Source: Hyparrhenia diplandra | Lineage: Eukaryota > Streptophyta > Magnoliopsida > Poales > Poaceae | Assembly: GCA_015847255.1 (NCBI GenBank) | Contig: JADLZK010001180.1 | Span: 1 to 64,000 of the forward strand | Direction of reading: 5' to 3' | Length of the DNA stretch: 64,000 bases | Part shown: positions 11,605-23,370 of the stretch, piece by piece | How the letters are laid out: each line of letters opens with the position of its first letter | Position numbering within the stretch: position 1 is the first letter of the stretch | Notes under the pieces: model-generated | The model's input: only the letters and a program-made list of their open reading frames with translations | Databases searched by the model: none | Told to the model about the DNA's origin: nothing | Position numbers and translations under genes: made by a program

Positions 11605-12559
11605 TAATATAATATAGTAATATCCAAGGATCAATCAGGAGAAGTCCGTCTAGCTAGCTAGCGACCACCATGAGTTTCTATCGACAATTAAACAAGCAAG
11701 ATGAAAGCGCATGTGCATGTCATCCTATTTATACGGAGTCTAATTAAGAGTACGAGTATGTCATCCTGTTTATACGGAGTCTAATTAAGAGTACGAGTCG
11801 ATCTGTCGTCCGCCCTATCCGCCTGGCCTCTCCGTATTGCCTCATACTTTATCATGGCTACGAGGGAAAAGATTCTATCCACCAGGAATAAAAGAAACCA
11901 GAGTATAAATCAGACGCATCGCGAGTGGAAAGAAAACAGACTACTTATCGTCTCCCTGATGGACTCAACAAAGTCCCACCAGATATCAAAACCAACATAT
12001 ATACTCCATCGAGACCCAATGCATAGCAAATCGAGAGCACCGAACATTTATAGCCAAAAAAATTTGTTGCGTCCCTAGGCTTGACGCTCACAGGATCTCC
12101 GGCTGCCCCATCCACGGCCACCGCAGGGGCCAAATTGACGCCGGCATCCCCATCCATGACCACCGCACGGGCCAGATCGAGGGTCGTCACCGCCGCAATG
12201 ACGTGGCCACGAACACGCGCCTCCGCCACAAGGAGCCAGGAGGACGCCCTCCCGCCCCCGCAGCCCCCTGGCCACACCCCAGGCCTCGGCCGTTGGTTCA
12301 GGCTTGGATGAGGGAAAGCTGAGAGGTTCTGGACTCACGGACTCCTCACGGTGACGTGGAATCGAGTGAGAAGAGATTCATGAGAATGTGAGGAGGTAGA
12401 ATGGGAGAGCAAGAGGCGTTGTCGGTTTTCTAGATCCAACGATTAGGAAAGCTGCAGATCAACCCAATGGCTAGGAATAATGACACTTTTGATGTGGAAA
12501 AAAAAAAATCCTAAAACTCTAGTGAGAGTCAGAGATAGAGCGGTCTCACGCAAAAAATT
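11605..12559. other. Non-coding; 41-base tandem duplication
   Basis: At 11720-11799 a 41-base unit beginning TCATCCT(A/G)TTTATACGG is present twice with one difference. A GC-rich stretch at 12070-12310 is open in several frames but resembles no protein I know. No gene is supported. Confidence 0.5.
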
Positions 12560-13595
12560 TTTTGAGGAAAACTGTGGAGCAAAGCTTCCCAGTGCTTAAA
12601 TTAAAAATTGAAAACAAAAGAGAAAGTAAGGTTTACAAAGTTAGCCGGGGGCTAACAAAAGGAAAAAAGAAGAACTCACCTACTCTAGGGGGAGAAGGGG
12701 GAGGAGCTCTAACTGTACAAAATATTTACAAAGAATGCACCCAATTGTTGATTACAGAGTGAAAATGACTAGGGACTCTGAAGAGATGAAGTTTAACTTC
12801 CTCCTTTAGCAAGTGTTTCCAGTTCGCCATTGAAGGTGGCTTTTGATTGAAAATATAATTCTTTCTCTCCTTCCAAATGCACCACGACGCCAACATAAAG
12901 AGGTCCATAAAGAAAGGGCCTGCAAAATCTTGTCTCTGATCTATTAACATTTGATTAACATCAGCTTGTATATCCCACTGAAATCTGATTGAAAACCATC
13001 TGCTTTCAGCTGACGGGCATTCAAAGAATAAGTGCATCATAGTTTCCTCAATATTTCCATGGCAAAGTACACAACTGTAGCCTTCCTCTAGAACTTTGTG
13101 TCTTCTTCTCAACATTTCTCTTGTATTTAATCTGTCAACTAGTAGCAGCCAAGCAAAGAATTTTATTTTTGGCATACACTTGGATTTCCATATCCATTTG
13201 AATGGGGCCGGTGGTGTGATGTCCTTGAAATGATGCTGATACATCTTCTTTGAGGCGTACAGTCCAGTATTCCATTGATATATCCAGATATCATCTTGTT
13301 CATTGTCCCCTCTAAAGAAATTCAGATCACTTTGAAAAAGAATAAATTCATTAAAAGCTGATCTAGACATGGGCAATCTGAAGAGGTCAAGTAGGTTGGT
13401 AGCTTGCAGGCAACGCTGTAAAGATAAGTTTTTTTGTTGGGCATATGAATGTAGTGTAGGATATTTAGTTGAGAAGGGCAACTGCATTAGTTGGTCTTCC
13501 CACACTCCAACTGTATCTGTGCCCAGTTGCTCAAGTTACCCATCAAGGATTAAAAACGAAGTCCATCGACCATCTCTATCTCCTTTCTCCTGTTA
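12560..13595 (-). mobile_element. 5'-truncated L1-type LINE remnant (ORF2 C-terminus)
   Basis: Minus-strand frame 13505-12726 encodes the region after the reverse transcriptase: WIWKSKCMPKIKFFAWLLL, then a CVLCHGNIEETMMHLFFEC zinc-binding motif (zf-RVT), then a CIWKERKNYIF segment. This is the zinc-binding C-terminal part of plant LINE ORF2. The reverse transcriptase core and endonuclease are absent. It is a dead fragment; the exact ends are uncertain. Confidence 0.8.
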
Positions 13596-14182
13596 AAAAA
13601 TACAAGCATCTTGGGACAAAACACTATAAATTTCTCCGTTACAACTAAAAAAACTTTGAGTATACTTTTTGTATTCTCCATATTTTTCATGACCCATCTC
13701 TTTTATGGCCAAACGAATTGGAACGCACCACAAGATTAGTAGATAAATCTTCAGTGCTATCGTGTCCAAGCATGAGAGAGAGTTTGATTCATTTTATTTT
13801 GAACAAAATTCATGGTTATTTAATAACCTTTTTATGATCAAAGGACAAGTTATAGGTCCCGTTGCAACACACGTGCATGTTTGCTAGTTAGTTCAAAAAA
13901 TCTGAAAAATCAAAGGCTAAGATTTATTTGAGATATTACTGAGAGTACCATAGCATTGCCCATAAGGGATAGAGAAGATTTGAGCATTAAAGGATAGAGA
14001 GATATATAGACCTCGACAGTTATGTCGGGGGGCCAAAATAATTGGCCCACAAACATTCCTTGCTAGAGATAAAAAAACGACGGCCCATCTACTCCGGAAG
14101 GGATTTGGCCCAAAGCCACCGCTGGGCCGAATGCTCCCAGTCACGTCGCAGGCTGCGGGCCTGATGATTGGAGAAGACGGAA
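13596..14182. other. Non-coding; Helitron-like 3' terminus near 13890
   Basis: At 13858-13890 GTCCCGTTGCAACACACGTGC leads to GCTAG followed by T, resembling the Helitron termini at 10765 and 11604 with a degraded hairpin. No gene is visible. Confidence 0.4.
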
Positions 14183-14246
14183 AGGGGTGAGTGTGCGTGC
14201 GTGTTGTGAGCGTCTGCGTTGTAATTGTGTCATTCTCAAAAAAAAC
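14183..14246 (+). repeat. 3' fragment of an Au-like SINE
   Basis: GGGGTGAGTGTGCGTGCG, GAGCGTCTGCGTTGTA and a terminal A-run match the 3' end of the full SINE at 49156-49453. The tRNA-related 5' part is missing. Confidence 0.7.
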
Positions 14247-14429
14247 CTGACCTACAGGCTTGGAGGAATTGACAAGCGTGTCACATTTCGGCCTACAACC
14301 TGGCCCGCGACGGCCCTTCTACAAATACTCTACCAAAAGGCTCAAAAATACCTACTCATATATGGGCTTGTTACCCATAGATTGGCCCACATGGGCCGGG
14401 GAATCACAAAAGTAGCCCATCACAGGTGC

Positions 14430-15530
14430 TGTTGGAGTCATCAAGAGTGTGGAGAAGAAGGACCAAATGTGATAACCATGCCAGGCTTGACGACATCAGT
14501 CACCACACAGCCCAGTCCAAACTCCATCCGAGGAGGTTTGACCGAATGACCCCACTCACACCACGACTTGTGTCTCGCCCGAGCGCGGGAGGCCCCGGGC
14601 GAACAACCTCCGACTCGGCCAAGGGCAGGAGGCCCCGGGCGCACGAACTCCATCTCTCCAGAGGGCAGGGGGCTCCCGGGCGAAACATCTCCGCCTCGCC
14701 CGAGGGTAGGAGGCCCCGGACGCACCTTGGAGACTCTGGCCGAGTAGTGGGGGGCAGCCACATTAAATGCTGCTGTCTCACAGGCCACAATGACAGGGAC
14801 AATCGATTGCCCTGTCGATTCGCCTGCCCCGTTATCACCTCACGTACCTCATCGATGGGACGTAAAGGGGAGGTTACTTAACACGCCACCGGGCATGGGG
14901 AACGACGCCGTCACTGTTCATCTTCTAAACGATACACCTTCCCACCATGTATCCGATGATCCTTGGGGTCTTGACACGCCACCACGACGCTTCTAAGAGA
15001 AGTTCACCCTGAACAAGACTCAAAGGACCCCCCCCCCCCTCGGGTCCTCGGGTCCTCTTCCGGTTGTAGGACACGTACACTGAAGACACAAGGTCACGCG
15101 TCCATGACTTCGTACACCAACTAGGTCATCCGAGCCCTAGCCTCGGGCATGCAGGTGTCTAAGGGCCCGGACAGTAGACACCTTAGCATCGGTATTCGAC
15201 ACGTATTGTACACCATTACCTTCCTTCCCACTATAAAAGGAAGAGTAATGGTACAGTAATAGGGATCGACTCCTTAGGTTTTCACACTTAGACGCCAACA
15301 TCCAGGAGCTGGAAGCTTGTTCCACTCCTCATTACTGCCTGTAAAACGCTTCGGTTGAGGCACACATTGGTGCGAGATAATACAAACCGTCATACTGCTG
15401 GACGTAGGGCCCATGGCTGAACTAGGATAAACCCTTCATGTTCATCTCGCGCACGCCATCTGGTGAGGAGCGCACAACCTATAAATTTATTGCCGGTCCT
15501 TGACATACCCCGGTTCTCAAAACACCAACA
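14430..15530 (+). mobile_element. Gypsy-like LTR, probably solo
   Basis: The block begins TGTTGGAGTC and ends ACACCAACA (TG..CA ends). It holds four degenerate tandem units around GGAGGCCCCGGGCG at 14575-14725, a C-run near 15030 and a TATA-like CTATAAAAGG at 15230, as expected for U3-R-U5 in plus orientation. No matching 5-bp flank was found and no internal coding region lies beside it, so it may be a recombined or truncated LTR. Confidence 0.6.
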
Positions 15531-16400
15531 AGTTATAAAAGAATAAATGCTTGGGCCCACTAATTATAGGAACATGAATTATTTTCTAAATGCTTTCCAA
15601 CGCCTCTCCAAGCATTGTAAAAAAGTTCTTATTTAAAATAATCTGATAATATATTTTTATATAAATTAGGCATATCTACAACGTAACCTCTCAGTTTACA
15701 TTGAAATTTTCAATATAACATCCATATGTATATTACACGCCTTTGCTATTGTGTAAAACTATGAAGAGTTAACCAATCGTACCATATTTAAACTAGCCAT
15801 GTATCTAATGTGAAGCAAAATTTACATCAAATTATCTACCTACTATTATGATAGATAATCAACCTTACATCTGCATATGAATTTTATGAACTATAGTTCT
15901 AAATAGCCCGAATTTTATAAACCATAGTTCTAAATAACCCATAAAATTTTCTCTAAAATAACCAGCTTTTATCATCCATCCATCCATATCCATCTATACT
16001 TACTACTACTAATTGGTGGCACGCTTGTTCTCACCAGACATGTTAGAAAAAGAATATAAATACTAGAAATTATCACATTAATCAAAGGCACATCCGGCTA
16101 TTAAATGAAAAGACTTGGAACAAGGAATCCATCTTATTCGATGTCCGAAATGTTCATTTCGTCTATGGAAAGACTTGGAACAAGGAATCCATCTTTTCTC
16201 TCACTGCACCCACTCTCCCCGCTGCCGTCCCCTACTGTACATGTACCTATTGCTGTAGATCGCCAGAGCGCAAAGCAAAGCAAAAGACAATCAGAAGGCG
16301 TGGCAGCGGTGCGGCGCCATCCAAACAACCGCCTGCGCACCATGGCGGCCGCGAAGCGTGGCACGGCGAAGTTGCGGCCGTGAACCAAACAGCCCCTATA
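15531..16400. other. AT-rich intergenic DNA with a 27-base direct repeat
   Basis: Nothing coding. The 27-base sequence starting AAAGACTTGGAACAAGG occurs at 16109-16135 and 16169-16195 (period 60). AACCAAACAGCCCC at 16384-16397 resembles a MITE end just before the solo LTR. Confidence 0.5.
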
Positions 16401-19400
16401 TGTAACACCCCAGGCGCCACAAAAGCCTAAGATGTCACTAAACGTCCCTTCAATCATGCTAGAGTATAAAACTCGGCAACAAAAAAACCCAACATCAAAG
16501 TAAAGCGCAAAAGTACCACGGGAAATAAAACTATGAAATTAAATAAAGTTCCAACTTAAAGGTTTATTGAACCATGAAGTATCACCGTGAACACAACTAA
16601 GTTCATGACAAGAAGTCAGAGGTGAAATTATTATATCTAGAAGTGAATGTAAAGTGTAGACGTCTTGCTAATTCCCAGCCCTCCAAGCAAGCATCCAATC
16701 AAACACCGGAAAGATATAAAGGGGTGAGAATAAATCTCAGCAAGCAAAAGCCTCGATCATTTCATTCAAACTACAAGTTCATTAAGCATCGACTTAAAAG
16801 TTGAAGATACAACAATATAAGAAATTAATAATTCATAGACAAATTATTCAACATAAATAAATAAACAACATCCATGATATTTAATAAAATAAACCACCTC
16901 TTCAGATGGGAAATAAACTCCTCATATCCACAACCTCAATGCAAATAAACCTCACAAAGGTGAGATGCAATGCATATGCATGTCCACTGCCTCCATACCC
17001 AACAAGGTATGAAGCTGCATTGTACCCCTCCTCGGGCAACGTATGATGTTGTACCGGTACGGTCGCGGCCAGCAAGCGGCGACATCCACGAATGTAGTGC
17101 AATGATATATGGTGCAACCACAAAAACATTTACCACATATGCAATGTACATCCACCGCTATAGAATATAACACTTACCTCGTGTCGATAGAAAAATGATA
17201 AAAGATTCAACAATAGAGTATCATATATAATAGAGATACAAGTGAATTCACAATTATAGATATTATATTGGTTTAGTTAATGTTATGGCATAGTGTAGGT
17301 AGATTAAATAACATGTCAAGTCTGTAGCAATCCACCACTACGTTTACTTGCCTTCAACGAAGATAAAAAAATGAGAGCTAAGCACGATCCGGAGGTGCAC
17401 CACCTGACCACAAGCATATCTCAGTACCAATTCCACCATACAAACAAATCAAGAAATCAAGATACACAATAAGCGTCCCAAAGCAGCTATTTGGATATCT
17501 ACCGTCTCGCTACCGATCGTAATAAAGCAACACGAATTCTTATCTTTTTCATAGACAAATAACCATATTATAATAAATTCCCAAAATATACCAGATCATA
17601 GAAGATTCATTTATCTACAACTTCGGTATTATGAAATTTGACATAAGAAGTCTAGAAAATAACATAAGCACCTTTGCATCTTAACGAAGATTACGTCGGT
17701 CGAGAACAGGACAACAGTCTTGTAAAATTGAAAACTGGAGATATATATGTCACAAAATTGTGTTCTCTACCAATCTGGAAGGCTTAAAAAAACCTATACA
17801 ATTCTTATTCAGATCACAAGTTCAAATTCCTCCATTACAGGGGGCCAAAACTAGGTAAACCTAAAAACTGTTCAGAATTTCGTCACTTTGCAAACCAGCC
17901 GTCTAAGAATGGCTGTATCTCCAAAAAAATACAGAGGCTATGAGGGTGATATTGGTGTAAAAAGAAAGGTATTGAAGTCCTCTACAAATGTTTCCACTTC
18001 GTCAAAATTTATTGAGGCCACTAAGATGCCCTAAAACGGCGACGAACAGAAACTACACAATCTAACGGGATTTCAGGTCGTGGACGAGATCAAGTTTAGG
18101 GAATTTCGAGAATTACTCAATCCAAACCCGTTAAATTAAATGATTTGATCCACAAAACATGAACTAAAGAAGGGGATTATGATCTGAAATCTCACCTAGG
18201 TTAAACCCAACAATTCCCTTGACGATTCTCCTCCTTCTTCTTTCTTTCTCTCCACCTTACGGCGATCTCCGCTGCTACGACTCTCTCGCCATCCCAATCT
18301 ACGATGAACGTAGTGTGGCCATCATGGACAGCGAGGGGATCAAGAGATTGAGTACAAAACAAAGAGATGAGAAGGTCCCTAACCGGTTTTAGGAAGATCA
18401 GAAACGATGACGGCAACGGTGACGATGGCAAGGCCTCAAATCATCCCCTCTCTTCCCTTCTCTCCTCCCCTTCTCTTCTTAGTTCCCTCTCTTCTTTTCT
18501 TCTCCCCCACGTGAGCAGCCAAGGGAACACCTAAAGGTTGTAGGAGGGAGGAAATGACCAGGTCTAGATGGGATCTCATGGTAGGGAGAGAAAAAGAGAA
18601 TATGAAAAGAAAGGAAAAACGAAAAGCCCAAAGATAGGCTTGGCCACGGCAGGGGTCTTGGGCTGCTGGTCAGGTACTGTAGCTTCGCGACATTACTGTA
18701 GCAGCATGGTATAGGACCATTTTTGCCTTAATAAATCTTGCACACAACATACCTCTTTTATCCAATGTCTAAATATTTTTTTTTTTCGAAAGCGTGCGTT
18801 ATGCACGTACTTCATTAAGGGAAATAAGAAGTTTATACAAACCCCAACCCCTTAGGCGAGATGCCAACGGATGACTGGGGCGGCACACTAAAACAAACCT
18901 CGCCGGCTTGAACGGCGCTGCCTAGGGATGTACTAAACTAAGTAACCAGTTGTGCGACAGGAGGAAGGCGAAGTGCCGCTCAGCGAACCGCATTGAGCAG
19001 TGGCGCCAGGACCTTGAACCCGGCCGCGCACCACTCGTCCGCCTCCGACATGACCTTGGAGAGAAGGGCCACCGGCTGTGAGGAAATGTTGTCGAAGGTG
19101 CGCCTGTTCCGTTCCTTCCAAACTTCCCAAGTGACGAGAAGCACTAGGGTACTGAAGCCTCGGCGAAAGTCTGAAGGCAGAGAGGCCGTGGACTCTAACC
19201 ACCAGTTGATGGTGGAAGAATCTGGCAAAGGGCCGAGGTGCTCCAATCCTGCATGTCGCAGTATGCGGAACCAGAGCTCCCTCGTGAAGACGCACCCGGA
19301 AAACAAGTGATCGGCGGCAGTCTCGATCTCCCGGGAGCATAGTGCGCAGTCCGCCGAAGGCTGAAGACCATGGCGCATCCGACGCTCCGCCGTCCATAGC

Positions 19401-20187
19401 CTTCCGTGGATGGCTAGCCAGAAGAAGAACTTGACCTTGGGTGGTGCCGCGGTCTTCCACAGCTCATTCGCGCCGAGAAGCTGTGAAGATCCGAAGAAGA
19501 AAGCGCGGTAAGCGGAAGATGAGGTGTATTCTCCGCTCGCCGTCCACTTCCAGACAAACCGGTCTGTGGTCCCATGTGCCAGGTCAACACCCTGCAGCTT
19601 GACCCAAAGGTCGGCGACCTCGACTAGTACCGCTACGATTATGCGCTCCAGTGATATCCTGCATCCAACGATTTGCAGGCAGGCATTCCCGCACCGTCTT
19701 CTTTCTTCTGCGTGCGCCCACCGCCCTGAATAAGTTTGGCGACGTTTGTGAGATCGGGCCATCGGGTAACCAGGAGTCTGTCCAGAACCGTGCCAGGGTA
19801 CCGTCGCCAACCACAACCGATACCGAGGCCCTGAACATGGCATCAACCATACGCTCGCTATGGACCGGCAGTGCTGCGGAGATGGAGTCCGGCTTGGAGC
19901 GAGCAGTCCATTGCCATCGAAGACGTAGTGCATAGCCGAGGATGCGAAGATCTGGCAGGCCAAGCCCTCCATCCTCCTTGGCCGAGCACACAATGGGCCA
20001 ATGTCTAAATATCAAGTATGACTAGCAAACCGAAAATGTTTCATCAAGCTGTACGCATCGGTAGTCTCAGTCTGAGCGACAAATCAAAATTCAAGTTTAC
20101 AGTCTCTCTTTAATCCGATCAATCCACATTAAATAAATTTTTTAATTCATAAACAAAGATAAATGCCGGAAATTCTCGGGTGTTACA
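16401..20187. mobile_element. Solo LTR, about 2.55 kb, with a nested LINE
   Basis: Ends are TGTAACACCC and GGGTGTTACA, flanked by perfect 5-bp duplications CTATA (16396-16400 and 20188-20192). Inside there is no gag-pol, only AT-rich LTR-like sequence plus a 1.2-kb LINE insertion (18777-19997). A large gypsy-type LTR left by LTR-LTR recombination is the best reading. Confidence 0.85.
18777..19997 (-). mobile_element. 5'-truncated LINE nested in the solo LTR
   Basis: Perfect 15-bp duplications CCAATGTCTAAATAT lie at 18762-18776 and 19998-20012. A poly-T run at the left end is the poly-A tail of a minus-strand LINE. The frame 19500-18980 encodes the zf-RVT region (APPKVKFFFWLAIHGRLWTA, CALCSREIE..ADHLFSGC, WEVWKERNRRTF). 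Upstream frames carry the preceding ORF2 region with frame breaks. It inserted after the LTR. Confidence 0.9.
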
Positions 20188-20192
20188 CTATA

Positions 20193-20983
20193 TAAGTCTT
20201 CCACCCGTGGTCACGATGAACCCCGATCAGAAGAAGAGAATCCACGCAGGGATCCGAGACATGCCCAGACCAAGATGATCTGATCAGGTCTCGCACACAA
20301 TCTTGTTGATCGGCAAGATAACGAAATCGGTCCTCTTTCTTCCGCAAGAGAAAACTCTGGACAACGAATCTGAAGAAAAATCCAATCTATCACAAGGGTT
20401 GTTGGCCCAGGCTTTGAAGGCACTTACCAGCCGACTCTAAACCAATTAGACCAGACTCCGACTCGAACCTGCCAAACATATTTGGTTCCGACTCAGCCTA
20501 CCATGCCGACCCACAAATAATAAGGTAGCACATATTATTTAATAATTCAGCTAGGATACAAAACACGTTATTAGGCCATGCCTAGGAGAGAGAAGGAAAG
20601 AGTTTCACCGTGGTGAAACCTTTGGGCACTGTTTCACATGTGTTGGAAACTGGGTGAAACCTCCATTGAGACAGAAATAGAGTTTCACCATACACCTATG
20701 CAATTAAATCATGCAATGAGAGAGAGGTTGTGGGACCCTTGAGCCTATGAAACTGTGCAATAAAACAGTGCAATGAGGGAGACGTTTATTTCATGGCAAA
20801 GTTTCACATCTTGGGAACCGGGAGGTGAAACTCTCCATTGAGACTAACCTTATATCTCTGGTTTCCTGACTAGCAGAAGGCGTGTACGTGCACTCAGGTT
20901 ACCAGATGAGCAATACTCTTCCACACCAATAAATTTCATGTGATGTCCACCTGCATGGTGCCAATAAATATATATTTTCTTTG
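20193..20983. other. Intergenic with a MITE-like block at about 20597-20856
   Basis: 20597-20856 is built of repeated GTTTCAC/GTGAAAC motifs in both orientations and ends with AACTCTCCATTGAGACTAAC, like a common non-autonomous DNA transposon of grasses. Its exact ends are not resolved. No coding sequence. Confidence 0.45.
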
Positions 20984-21625
20984 TGTCATGACCCAGAATT
21001 GGGCCAGCCGGGGACGGGCTAAACGGGCTCGACGCTGCCGCGGCGGCCCACGAGGGGGACAGGGCACTTACAGCGGGCAGGGGGGACGACGCCCTTGCCG
21101 CCGCCGCCGCCCCTCCCTCCCTTCCGTGTCCAACTCTACTTCGCCTTCAAGTTAGGATTATCTTAGACTTTTTGGTGTGTAAATTAGAATGTTCCAATCT
21201 ATAAGGAAGACCCTTCTTAGAAAATAAATAAATATTGTTTGTAAAAGGTATTCCAATCATATAAGGAAGCTTTATAGAGAGATTGATTAGATTACAAGTC
21301 CCACTAGCCGGGCTATATAAGCGAGAGGCATGTAATCTTTTTGGGATAAGCAAGCAATAAAAAAAGTTCCTATCTATCTCTCTCTAGCCCGACCCGCCCC
21401 CTCCTCTTCCTCCCGCGTCGCCGCCCCACCCCCGCTGCCGCCCCGCCGCACCGCCCGCCCGCCCCCCTCCTCCTCCGCCCACGGCTCCTCCCGCTCCTCG
21501 CTGCTGCTCGTGCCGCCGCCCGGTCGCCGCCATTGGCCGAGAAACCGGAGCCCCCTACGCCTCCTTCACCGCCTCAACGGTGGGCGAACATGTGTCGGTT
21601 CCGGCCCAATCTAGCGGATTCGACA
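20984..21625 (+). mobile_element. Solo LTR, 642 bases
   Basis: It begins TGTCATGACCC and ends GGATTCGACA, flanked by perfect 5-bp duplications CTTTG (20979-20983 and 21626-21630). A TATA-like GCTATATAAG at 21314 and AATAAA at 21356 fit promoter and polyadenylation signals of an LTR in plus orientation. No internal region is present. Confidence 0.85.
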
Positions 21626-21630
21626 CTTTG

Positions 21631-22211
21631 CTTCTTTTCACTATTTTCTTTAAATTAGCTCCTGTAAATAAGGTTTTGGAGGCGACGGTAGAAGTACTCC
21701 CAATAATTATTTTCAAATGGCATTGCCTTTCTTCATCAAAGGAAAAAGAGCCAAACTTAATGAAAGAAAATTCTTTCATATTATTACACTTGAGGAGCCA
21801 TGAGTTCATCATAGATAGAGACTACATAGTGTATCTATGTCTATTGTGTTAGAAAATGAACAATGTGAAAAACGTGCAATTTAATGCAAGTTTTTTTTAT
21901 CAAATAGAAATTATAATTCATATTGTGCTTCATAAGATTTTAACCCGTACAAATGCACGGGTTGATGGACTAGCAGAGATAGACAAAATATATGGCCATA
22001 ATATAATATTCCCTATGTTTCAAATTATAAGATGCTCGGTTACCGGCCAGAGTCTGAATATGAATATTTGTTTATGTATACAAGCTGTCCTTTGTGCACT
22101 CTCAAGATGCCTCGAAGACAGAACATTGTGCCATTAAATCATCTAGAAACCAACCTAAGAGGCAGTTCAAAGATGTTGCATGGTTTTTGTTAGTTACTGG
22201 TGCTGCTCTTA
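21631..22211. other. Intergenic; Helitron-like 3' end and Stowaway-like trace
   Basis: AACCCGT..ACGGGTT at 21942-21962 forms a hairpin followed by ACTAG near 21973. 22009-22035 resembles a Stowaway end (TCCCTATGTTTCAAATTATA). No gene. Confidence 0.4.
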
Positions 22212-22266
22212 GGCAAAAGAACGAGCGCACGGAGTGCATGTTCAGTAATTAGGGGGTTTGCATGTT
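22212..22266 (+). repeat. Promoter-proximal dispersed repeat, copy 2
   Basis: This matches 7471-7524 closely (GGCAAAAGAACGAGC, GTGCATGTTCA, TTAGGGGGT). It lies about 60 bases upstream of the BURP TATA box. Confidence 0.65.
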
Positions 22267-22321
22267 GACTGGCGCTATCGGTTGTGCGCCACAATTTTTG
22301 CATGGCTTTCGTTGAGAGGAC

Positions 22322-22327
22322 TATAAA
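22322..22327 (+). promoter_or_regulatory. TATA box of the BURP gene
   Basis: TATAAA 53 bases upstream of the ATG at 22380. This would give a short 5' UTR of about 30 bases. Confidence 0.5.
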
Positions 22328-22379
22328 TTTCTTCTGTCGTCGATCTCCCTCTCGTCCACCACATACTAAAACTCTTACC

Positions 22380-22848
22380 ATGGCGGGTACAATGCTGCTC
22401 CTGTTTTGCATTCTCCTTGTCCTTGCTACAGTGTCATCCCCGTCCTCAGTGCCAATACGGGACACATTCGAGAATGAAGCCTACCCAGTGCTGTGGAAGA
22501 ACCAAGGTAACTCTGGTTTCTATCGTGATGAATTCAAATTTCTTGAGACACCATGTATACATGATGATTTTACGGAGGCACCATGTATTGCAGATGCTTC
22601 TGAGGCGGCGACGCGAGCACGCGGCCATGGCCTGCATGTTCAGACCGGGATGCTCTTCACGAGGAGGAGCTTGCTTCCGGGGACAGTCCTGCCGGAAGGC
22701 ACCAAGTTCGGCGGCGACGGCGACAGCTTCACGGATCCTCAGCAGAGGTTCGTCCTACGGGCGGACGCGGACGCCGTCCCATTCAGCTACAGCCAGCTCG
22801 ACACCATCCTGAGGATGTTCCGGATCCCTCGCGGATCCAAGAAGGCGG
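22380..22848 (+). pseudogene. BURP-domain protein, 5' half (split by a copia element)
   Basis: BURP proteins are secreted plant proteins linked to cell walls, seeds and stress. From ATG 22380 the frame has a signal peptide (AGTMLLLFCILLVLATV), a short variable region, and the start of the BURP domain: LFTRRSLLPGTVLP, then VPFSYSQLDTILRMF, typical of its N-terminal part. The frame runs into the LTR at 22849 and stops 2 codons later. The target duplication GGCGG is 22844-22848. Removing the insertion and one duplication joins the frame to 29586, where the rest of the domain lies. Confidence 0.85.
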
Positions 22849-23370
22849 TGTTAGAGTGATCTCAATCCCGAGTTGGGCCCAACGGACCAACTCGGGCCTT
22901 GACCTCGCGCCCTGATCGGGGGTGCCCAACCCATCTATGGTTGGAGGGGCCCTGTCACACTGCGCTATATAAACAGAGGTGGGGGCCGGGCACTGTTCAC
23001 GAGATTTGACGGCCGCCACTCTTCCCCCGACAAACCCTAAGCCGATCTAAGAGAGGGGTGCGCAGCAAGTGACGGAAGCTCCTCCACGTCGCCGCCGCCA
23101 TCCGCGCACCGCACCGACTCCACTTCACCGACCGCCGCCGCCGAGGCGCAGAAGACCGATGGGGACTCCAACACCGCCGCCACCGCCGCTGCCGGATCCA
23201 GCTCCGCCGCCCCCGCCAAGAGCTCCGATGGTCGGTAACTCACCCTATAACCCCTTTGTTCTTCCCGTTTCTAGTAGATCGAATAGTTGCTAGAATTACT
23301 AGGGTTGTTCTTGGTGTTTCTATATCATTTACCCGTCTAGATGCCATGCTAATGATCCGTTTATCTAACA
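22849..23370 (+). repeat. 5' LTR of the copia element
   Basis: 522 bases with TG..CA ends. GCTATATAAAC near 22964 is the probable promoter. Compared with the 3' LTR it shows many 1-3 base indels and few clear substitutions. Confidence 0.9.

Noticed and set aside
12075..12338. Gly/Arg-rich minus-strand frame
   Set aside because: Open in several frames at once with a tandem CCGG/CCACG-type composition; no recognisable protein.
14575..14725. Regularly spaced repeats considered as a CRISPR-like array
   Set aside because: Units are degenerate and contiguous, within a plant LTR; no spacers and no cas genes.
14426..14881. Plus- and minus-strand frames of over 110 codons
   Set aside because: Caused by the tandem GGAGGCCCCGGGCG units of the LTR at 14430-15530.
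14430..15530. Calling this LTR a confirmed solo LTR
   Set aside because: TG..CA ends and a TATA are present but the flanking 5-mers (GGTGC and AGTTA) do not match, so the solo status is left open.
16902..17173. Cluster of short overlapping frames
   Set aside because: They lie within the solo LTR 16401-20187 and lack any conserved motif.
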